Program-made: the position numbers and the translations under genes | Part shown: positions 51,974 through 63,529 of the stretch, piece after piece | Layout: each line of letters begins with the position of its first letter | How positions within the stretch are numbered: the stretch's first letter is position 1 | The notes under the pieces: model-generated | Seen by the model: the letters and a program-made list of their open reading frames with translations, nothing else | The model's database searches: none | Told to the model about the DNA's origin: nothing | From: Archivesica marissinica | Lineage: Eukaryota; Mollusca; Bivalvia; Venerida; Vesicomyidae | NCBI GenBank assembly: GCA_014843695.1 | Contig: CM026386.1 | Coordinates: 12,761,213 to 12,825,212, forward strand | Length of the DNA: 64,000 nucleotides | Direction: 5' to 3'

Positions 51974-54900
51974 ACCGTATTTTAGAAGTTGGCGTATAGC
52001 ATAGTTACATAGGCCAGGGCACAGGCACAAGACACAACTTGTTTTGCCCTATGGTCATATAGTAAGTAATGTTTACTGAAGGCAACTAATGGAGAAAAAA
52101 AACATACATGCAGAAACATCGACGAGAAACTAGGTAAAATCGACCAGATCACTGGCATGTCCTTGTGGTCCCAACAGGAAGAACTTATCCTATCAACAAA
52201 TACTTTTTATTTGATGGAGGTCGGTCAAATAACACCAGCATGACACATTGTTTCATCGTGAACAGCAGGAAATGTTATGTTGTCGATTTCGCTGGGCGTT
52301 CGATTTTTGACAACATCAGCTTTTGGCTCATTGGTCAAAGTGAAATCCACATGAAACCGGCAGCCAATGAAAGACCACTATATTCACCGCGGATCATTTC
52401 CTGTTGTTTTTTACTTGTTTTCTGTATTGTTCAGTGGGATATGCATGCTGAGGCTACATACAACATGATTCGTGAGAGAACGATTGCCGTTAACGAAGTA
52501 GGTGGCAGTTCTAGATGTTATGAGCTATACACGGGGTAAACACACTAGAAAACATAACGCCAAAAGTAAAATCGAACGCCCAGCGAAATCGACATCATTG
52601 CATTTCTTAGCTCACTGACAGCTTCAGTACGACAGCCTAGGCTTTGACATCATTTCAACGTGCATGAACTAGGTACTTTCATTGGAAAGCATTGCCCGGA
52701 CTAGGTACTACGCCTGCAAGCCAGTGGAAATAAAATGTGTTATTCCACCGCTTTCATTGGAAAGCATATCACACAGACATTTCTTCGGACGTCATTCCGA
52801 ATTATAACCGGGGGAGACGATAAATAAACAGGTATGTGTAGCATAGTACTTACCTATATCCCAAAGATCTGCAAATGGCTGTGGATACGCCTGCAGGTGG
52901 CATCATAACTGCCTGATCGTAACTACACACAAGCCCCCATCTTCCATCCATCTTAACTTGGACAACCCCTTTGTTAGGCGTTGCACCACCAGAGAGACGA
53001 ACATCTATGAACACGTGATCTGTCGAATAAATTACATGTTTCGTTATTAGTGTTGCACGTGTTAAGTTGTTCTGTGAACATTACGGTTGTGTAAATTGAA
53101 ATCATTCAAATGCAAGCTGTTTGTACTTCAATAATATGTCCATATTGTGATTTGAGACAAATGCAGATGACATCTTGTAGTTTAATTTCTATCAATATCA
53201 TATTGCACCATTGATGTAAACTAATATATGCATATATATTTAGTATTTGCATGGATCCAAGCACTTTAGATGCAGACGGAATTATTCATCAGTGTTATAT
53301 GTACATGCCAAGAACCTGAAGATGTTTTTGATTATCAACAAAACAGAGTTCTGTATTTTCAAACAGTAATTTCGGAAGTTCTATTTCTGAAGGAAAGAAA
53401 GAGTTACATTTAACCAACCATTGCTTTGACCAATCAGAAACCTTTTGGAGATCTGAATTTATCTGTGTTTTATATGTGGAGGACACTGCCATTGAACAGT
53501 CATCTGCACATAAAGTTCGTGACCCGCTGGAGCCGTTACGATTGTGCCCTTATATGCAAGGCATTTAAATTCCACATTGCCTCTTCTCTCTCCCTCGTGG
53601 CGATGGATTCCATCAGGAATGAGGTCTCGAGAATGATTAATATAAATTATAAGAACTTGTTTCGCAATCGAGCTAAAATAAATTTGTATAAACTAATTCC
53701 ACGCAAGTCCATTTTCCTTTATAACTTTTACATATGGCGTACACGTGATTGTGTAACCAATTAATAAAGTGACAAAGACAATCCAATCCCGAAGTGGATA
53801 CAGTGACATTATTTCAACACACATCATATATTTCAGTCCTACCTGTGCAATTCCATGTAAGTCCATTTCCCCTTATGACTCTCACAGATGGCGTACACAT
53901 CCGACTATCGCACATAGCAACATATACTGACTATCGCACATAACATATACCGACTATCGCACATAACAACATAACAACATAACAACATATACCGACTATC
54001 GCACATAACAACATATACCGACTATCGGACATAACAACATATACCGACTATCGCACATAACAACATATACCGACTATCGCACATAACAACATATACCGAC
54101 TATCGTACATAACAACATATACCGACTATCGTACATAACAACATATACCGACTATCGCACATAACAACATATACCGACTATCGTACATAACAACATATAC
54201 CGACTATCGCACATAACAACATATACCGACTATCGTACATAACAACATATACCGACTATCGTACATAACAACATATACCGACTATCGTACATAACAACAT
54301 ATACCGACTATCGTACATAACAACATATACCGACTATCGTACATAACAACATATACCGACTATCGTACATAACAACATATACCGACTATCGTACATAACA
54401 ACATAACAACATATACCGACTATCGCACATAACAACATATACCGACTATCGTACATAACAACATATACCGACTATCGCACATAACAACATATACCGACTA
54501 TCGCACATAACAACATATACCGACTATCGTACATAACAACATATACCGACTATCGTACATAACAACATATACCGACTATCGTACATAACAACATATACCG
54601 ACTATCGCACATAACAACATATACCGACTATCGCACATAACAACATATACCGACTATCGCACATATACCGACTATCCACATAACACACATATACCGACTA
54701 TCGCACATAACAACATATACCGACTATCGCACATAACAACATATACCGACTATCGCACATAACAACATATACCGACTATCGCACATAACAACATATACCG
54801 ACTATCGCACATAACAACATATACCGACTATCGCACATAACAACATATACCGACTATCGCACATAACAACATATACCGACTATCGCACATAACAACATAT

Positions 54901-57900
54901 ACCGACTATCGCACATAACAACATATACCGACTATCGCTACAACATAACAACATATACCGACTATCGCACATAACAACATATACCGACTATCGTAACACA
55001 TAACAACATATACCGACTATCGCACATAACAACATATACCGACTATCGCACATAACAACATATACCGACTATCGCACATAACAACATATACCGACTATCG
55101 CACATAACAACATATACCGACTATCGCACATAACAACATATACCGACTATCGCACATAACAACATATACCGACTATCGCACATAACAACATATACCGACT
55201 ATCGCACATAACAACATATACCGACTATCACACATAACAACATATACCGACTATCGCACATATACCGACTATCGCACATATACCGACTATCGCACATATA
55301 CCGACTATCGCACATAACAACATATACCGACTATCGCACATAACAACATATACCGACTATCGCACATAACAACATATACCGACTATCGCACATAACAACA
55401 TATACCGACTATCGCACATAACAACATAACCGACTATCGCACATAACAACATATACCGACTATCGCACATAACAACATATACCGACTATCGCACATAACA
55501 ACATATACCGACTATCGCACATAACAACATATACCGACTATCGCACATAACAACATATACCGACTATCGCACATAACAACATATACCGACTATCGCACAT
55601 AACAACATATACCGACTATCGCACATAACAACATATACCGACTATCGCACATAACAACATATACCGACTATCGCACATAACAACATATACCGACTATCGC
55701 ACATAACAACATATACCGACTATCGCACATAACAACATATACCGACTATCGCACATAACAACATATACCGACTATCGCACATAACAACATATACCGACTA
55801 TCGCACATAACAACATATACCGACTATCGTACATAACAACATATACCGACTATCGCACATAACAACATATACCGACTATCGTACATAACAACATATACCG
55901 ACTATCGTACATAACAACATATACCGACTATCGCACATAACAACATATACCGACTATCGCACATAACAACATATACCGACTATCGCACATAACAACATAT
56001 ACCGACTACTATACATAACAACATATACCGACTATCGCACATAACAACATATACCGACTATCGCACATAACAACATATACCGACTATCGCACATAACAAC
56101 ATATACCGACTATCGTACATAACAACATATACCGACTATCGCACATAACAACATATACCGACTATCGCACATAACAACATAATTATACTGATTTGAACAT
56201 AAATAAAACACCTGTCTAGTACATAGATTATTATTGGGCATTTGCATTTGAGGCTTTGACCTCTCTACGTACGACATTGACCTATGAAGCATACACCCGA
56301 GTATTGCACCCAGTTATATGGTACTGAGAACGTGTTATTTCCTTTAACTTCACTCTATTACTTTCATATCGAGTTATTGCTGAACCACAGTTGACATTTG
56401 AACCTTGAATGCTGAACTGCAATAATGTTTGGAAGTACACCCGGGGTCTTCCGCCACCAATGGAGAGACGCCGTTAGCTGTTGGGCCCACATTAACCCCA
56501 AAAGACAAGCAAACAACAAAGTTGTTACCAAAGCAATGTACGCCCGAAGAATCTATCCCACTCTGAGTAGCTACAGGTTCTTGCACACATTCCGATATGG
56601 AAGTTTCGTTACCACTACATGTCAGACGGCTTAACTTGTACACACCGGTGTAGGAAAATCTTTCTACGAGAAATCCGACAAATCTGTAATAGCAAAATAT
56701 GCAAACTTATGACTGCAGAAACGTATGTGAGAAAGATAGAATCATTGTAATTGAACACAGAACTAGGGAATAAGATTTGTCTCAAATATCCGTGAAAATT
56801 CATTGATTTTTTTTAACAGTGCGCTCGATTGAATATTTTTGATAAAAATATAATGTCAAACTTAAAACCAAATAAACAAAATGATTAGTAGATTTGAAAA
56901 CAGAATGTTGCTGGCGTGTATCAAGCACGTGTTGGGCTTCGTATAAAAATATAGTTTTTGCAAACGTTAGCTTACAATATACTACAACAGCAATCTACAG
57001 TAGGTTAAAAACTGGAAACTTATAACAATGTTTTCATACAGAAATAAATAGATGAAAACAGGAATAAATGGTATTAGGAAAGTGCATGACTTTTACACGC
57101 ATATATAAGCAGGCCTACTCTTGGACAAAAGTGTTACAGACGGATCTGTAGTCCAGTGGTTAACACGTTGGACTGGTAATCCAGTGTCCAGGGATCGCAG
57201 GTTCGATCCCTCGTCTGACCCTATTAAAATTAACAGTCTTTCAGATGGGACTCAATAGACCGTGGTCTCATGTCGTAGCTTCACACCATGCACGTAAAAG
57301 AACAATAGTAGACTCTGGAATGGGTCTCTGTCTGTATCATTCACTAATCTCTTCAGAAGGCGTCGCTCAAATGAGCAACCTTTGTTTATGCAAAAATATA
57401 AATACAGTTTAAACTAAAAGTAGGTTTCCAAGGCCATGCTGGGTGAACTGTTATAGCTTAACTTTGCATAGTCCATAGTTACTGTATCTATGCTGCAGCT
57501 CGGGGGTTCAGATCTCGTTAAATATGAAGCTCTCACCCATATCCCAGTATTTTGCAGATCGTTTTTGCTGTGACTTCATTCACAGCGTGTCGCGGTAGTA
57601 GCCCCCATTCACCATCCTCGAACACTTCGATTGCCCCCTCGTACGGCTTCAAGTCCAAATAGTCCAACTCGGTTATATTGTTTACGAGTCTAACGTCTGT
57701 AGCTATACCGTTCACTGTTTCTATATGTATAATTATATATATTAAGCAGATTTCAATGAGTAATCAGTTATTCCCCCTGAATACTCCTAAAAATAGATAT
57801 GTCCTCTTAATTTGTTTCCTCTGTTTTTATCATTGTTTCCTTTGCACCACGTGTTATCAAATAGCACCCGTTTTCTCAACTTATGATTAGTAAATTATTA

Positions 57901-60900
57901 AATCTCTACAGATATTCTACAATATATCTATATACAATGGGTAATTTACTGTAGAACGTTGTTACAGTGCAGTTAACAAGATTGTGATCAAAATCACAGT
58001 TATCATAGCGCAACATCTGGATAGAGAACAACGGTAAAAACAAAGGATTCCAACTAAACGGAAAACGACACACATACATTTCGGGATACATCGGACTTAA
58101 TCTGCCAAGGGAGGTAATAGAATAACCAGTTATGTCGCTCATTGTGGAATTATGTTAAGAACAATGCTCTTGTATTTAGAATACAGCAATGCTATTGTAT
58201 TTAGAACAGAGCAATGCTCTTGTATTTAGAACAGAGCAATGCTCTTGTATTTAGAACAGAGCAATGCTCTTGTATTTAGAACAGAGCAATGCTCTTGTAT
58301 TTAGAACAAAGCAATACTCTTGTATTTGGAACAAAGCAATGCTCTTGTATTTAGGACAGAGCAATGCTCTTGTATTTAGAACACAGCAATGCTCTTGTAT
58401 TTAGAACACAACAATGCACTTGTATTTAGAACAATGCAATGCACTTGTATTTAGAACACAGCAATGCACTTGTATTTAGAACAATGCAATGTACTTGTAT
58501 TTAGAACACAGCAATGCTCTTGTATTTAGAACACAGCTATACACTTGTATTTAGAACACAGCAATGCTCTTGTATTTAGAACACAGCAATACACTTGTAT
58601 TTTGAACAAAGCAATGTACTTGTATTTAGAACACATCAATGCACTTGTATTTAGAACAGAGCAATGCTCTTGTATTTAGAACAGAGCAATGCTCTTGTAT
58701 TTAGAACAAAGCAATACTCTTGTATTTGGAACAAAGCAATGCTCTTGTATTTAGGACAGAGCAATGCTCTTGTATTTAGAACACAGCAATGCTCTTGTAT
58801 TTAGAACACAACAATGCACTTGTATTTAGAACAATGCAATGCACTTGTATTTAGAACACAGCAATGCACTAGTATTTAGAACAATGCAATGTACTTGTAT
58901 TTAGAACACAGCAATGCTCTTGTATTTAGAACACAGCTATACACTTGTATTTAGAACACAGCAATGCTCTTGTATTTAGAACACAGCAATACACTTGTAT
59001 TTTGAACAAAGCAATGTACTTGTATTTAGAACACAGCAATACACTTGTATTTAGAACAAAGCAATGCTCTTGTATTTAGAACACAGCAATACACTTGTAT
59101 TTAGAATAAAGCAATGCTCTTGTATTTAGAACAAAGCAATGCTCTTGTATTTAGAACACAGCAATGCTCACGCAAACAATGGTCATCCTGCGTGGTCGAG
59201 TGGTTACTGTCTCTGACTTGTATACCACTGTAGCCTATCACCATTGATGGTCACGTGTTCGAGCCCCTCTCAGGCCGTGTCTGTATATGAAACAGTTGAT
59301 AGTTTCTTACAGAGGTTGGTGCACCAAGTACTGGTTAACCGCCGGAGCCTGTCCAGGAAAGGTGTTGTTAGGTAAATTGTCCGTCGCTGAAATGGGCAAC
59401 CGGTAGCGACGATAAATAAACTTAAATAAAAAGGTCCACTCAGTAAGACTGCCTCCGTGGTCGAGTGGTTACTGTCGCTGACTTGTATACCACTGTAACC
59501 TTATCATAACTGATGGTCAGGGCTTCGAGCCCCGCTCAGACCGTGTCTCTTTAGATAAAAAAAGTAGGCAATTTCCCTATGGAGGTTGGTGCACCAAGTA
59601 CTGGTTAACCGTGGGAGCCTGCCCAGGTAAACTGCCCGTCGAACATATGGGCTACCGGTAGCGACGATGAATAAATGTAATACAAAGCCATTGTGGTATA
59701 ATGTGCTGCATAACATGTTACGGAGAAACAATGTGCTGCATGACATGTTACGGATAAACAATGTGCTACATGACATGTTACGGAGAAACAATATGCTGCA
59801 TGACATGTTACGGAGAAACAATGTGCTGCATGACATATTACGGAGAAACAATGTGCTACATGACATGTTACGGAGAAACAATATGCTGCATGACATGTTA
59901 CGGAGAAACAATGTGCTACATGACATGTTACGGAGAAACAATGTGCTGTATGACATGTTACGAGGAAACAATGTGCTACATGACATGTTACGGAGAAACA
60001 ATGTGCTGCATGACATGTTACGGAGAAACAATGTGCTGCATGACATGTTACGGAGAAACAATGTGCTGCATGACATGTTACGGAGAAACAATGTGCTGCA
60101 TGACAGTTACGAGAAACAATGTGCTGCATGACATGTTACGGAGAAACAATGTGCTGCATGACATGCTACGGAGAAACAATGTGCTGCATGACATGTTACG
60201 GAGAAACAATGTGCTGTATGACATGCTACGGAAAAACAATGTGCTGCATGACATGTTACAGAGAAACAATATGCTGTATGACATGTTACGGAGAAACAAT
60301 GTGATGCATGACATGTTACGGAGAAACAATGTGCTGCATGACATGTTACGGAGAAACAATGTGCTCATGACATGCTACGAGGAAACAATGTGCTGCATGA
60401 CATGTTACGGAGAAACAATATGCTGCATGACATGTTACGGAGAAACAATGTGCTGCATGACATGCTACGGAGAAACAATATGCTGCATGACATATTACGG
60501 AGAAACAATGTGCTGCATGACATGTTACGGAGAAACAATGTGCTGCATGACATGTTACGGAGAAACAATGTGCTGCATGACATGCTACGGAGAAACAATG
60601 TGCTGCATGACATGTTACGGGGAAACAATGTGCTGCATGACATGCTACGGAGAAACAATGTGCTGCATGACATGTTACGGAGAAACAATGTGCTGCATGA
60701 CATGTTACGGAGAAACAATGTTGCATGACATGCTACGGAGAAACAATGTGCTGTATGACATGTTACGGAGAAACAATGTGCTGCATGACATGTTACGGAG
60801 AAACAATGTGCTGCATGACATGTTACGGAGAAACAATGTGCTGCATGACATGCTACGGGGAAACAATGTGCTGCATGACATGTTACGGAGAAACAATGTC

Positions 60901-63491
60901 CTGCATGACATGCTACGGAGAAACAATGTGCTGCATGACATGTTACGGAGAAACAATGTGCTGCATGACATGTTACGGGAAACAATGTGCTACATGACAT
61001 GTTACGAGGAAACAATGTGCTGTATGACATGTTACGGAGAAACAATGTGCTGTATGACTGTTACGGAGAAACAATGTGCTGCATGACATGCTTCGGAGAA
61101 ACAATGTGCTTATGACATGTTGGAGAAACAATGTGCTGCATGACATGTTACGGAGAAACAATGTGCTGCATGACATGTTACGGAGAAACAATGTGCTACA
61201 TGACATATTACGGAGAAACAATGTGCTGCTTGATATGTTACGGAGAAACATTGTGCTGCATTTCATGCTACGGAGAAACAATGTGCTGCATGACATGTTA
61301 CGGAGAAACAATGTGCTGCATGACATGTTACGGAGAAACAATGTGCTGCATGACATGTTACGGAGAAACAATGTGCTGTATGACATGTTACGGAGAAACA
61401 ATGTGTTACGTGACATGTTACGATGAAACATTGTGCTGCATGATATGTTACGGAGAAACAATGTGCTGCATGACATGTTACGGAGAAACAATGTGCTGCA
61501 TGACATGTTACGGAGAAACAATGTGCTGTATGACATGTTATGGAGAAACAATGTGCTGCATGACATGCTTCGGAGAAACAACAGTGAGAGCACAGGTCCG
61601 TGATTGACATCGATTGAAATCAATAGGATCGAACCGTCGTACTATGCCATAGAAATAGTATATAATGTAGACTCTGTCACCATGCAAATTGCAATAATCG
61701 CATTATGTGTAATATATGTCTTCCATTATTTATAGGATATAAGCAGAAAACGATCCAATATGTAACATAATGGACTGTTTGAGGCGCGTAGCACCAAACA
61801 CTGTGCCAATAGATTCCATATTGGATCTGTTTGAGGTTTATATCTTATTTAAAACACACAATTATATAACAAGATCTTACTAATTAAAATCGTTAATTTC
61901 GTACATTTACGCATAGGATTTAATATAATACTCTCCCAGACTGGCCTTTTGAAAGCAGTCCAATATTAATAATAATGGACTGCAGTACATAGGTATGACG
62001 TCACGACAGTGTTTAAGTCAAATAAACAGTACATAACGTAGACTAGGTTCGATCCTCCGTCTGGGTCTAATCAATTAACATTCTTTCAGATGGGCCTTTA
62101 AACCGAGGTCTTGTGTCGGTGCTTTACGTAATAGAACCAGAGGATACTCTGGAATGGGTCTCTGTCTGTATCATTGTATTATCCTCCAAAAATCTAAAAT
62201 GACTAATCTCTTCAGGAAGCGTTGCTCATATGGGCAACCGGTAGCGACGATAAATAAACGTAAAACACACTCTCTGTCACCACCCAAATTACACTAATCG
62301 CGTAGGTTGTAATATATTTCTTCGAGTTAAATCCAAACAATGAAGTATTGGAAATCACCATTGGATCTAGTCATGCTCATATTGTTACTACAATGCAGGC
62401 ACATACTTTATATAGACAGACATATTTAGGGCCAACTTCCTGATTCGAGTTAACAAATTGAATATAGTTATTACCGATAATGAAACAGAGATTTCGTATG
62501 GGTGCTGTACACAGTACACTTTATAAAAACCAGAGGAACATTTGGAATGCGGGGCTCTGTCTGTTCCGTATCATTGCACTATTATGTATCCAACTCATAA
62601 AATGACAGATCTATTCTAGTGACGACGCCCATGTTATGTGGGCAACCGAACGCAAATAATAATAATTCATGTAATAAAGACTTTATTTAACTAGATCATT
62701 TGTTTCAGGTGCGAAAAGTCCGGAGTTCGAGCCCCACTGGAGCCGTTACGATTGTGCCCTTAGGCAAGGCATTTAAATTCCACATTGCCTCTTCTCTCTC
62801 CCTCGTGGCGATGGATTCCATCCGGAATGATGTCTCGAGAGTGATTTATATAAGTTGAAATAACTTGTTTCGCAATCGAGCTAAAATAAATTTGTATAAA
62901 TAAAAAAAAAAAATTTGTTTGACAAGGTCAATCTTCCATAGGCACACAAAACAAAACAATTACAGTCTACATCCGTTATGTCGAATTCCGTCTGACCGAA
63001 CAAAATACTTCGACATAACCGAAATTGTACTTAACGAAATTCGATATAAACAGATCCAGGTATATGTAAAATGATAGTGTCTGAAACGGGACTTGATCCG
63101 ACTTGATAACAGGAGAATTCGACATAACCGACCTTGACATAACGGATGTAGACTAATATACAGCACATTTAAATGCATACAATTAAACACACTACATGAT
63201 ATTATTGGAATGTTAGTCATAGAAGAGTTAGCGAAAGCTGCAAGTAAATATATATTTCTGAGTTTGAGGAAACAGGAGTACCCGGAGAAAACCCACCTGT
63301 CCGATCTGGCGACCACCGTAACATCTCACATACTTCCGAGGTTCGAACTCGGGTTGCATTGACATTACTATATAATTCCACTGTGCAGTTTTCACTTATA
63401 GTCCTATCTTTAGATTGGTAGATAAATGAGTTATCTCGTAAAATAAAGTCATTATTATTATTATTATTATTATCATCATCATTATTATTAT

Positions 63492-63529
<38 letters not shown>

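Noticed and set aside
52165..52539. 124-codon plus-strand frame near the foldback
   Set aside because: It lies in an intron antisense to the receptor gene, overlaps the inverted repeat, and has no recognisable domain.
59698..61585. Cys/Met-rich and Arg/Asn-rich open frames up to 441 codons
   Set aside because: 30-bp satellite, with different frames open on both strands and repeated frameshifts.
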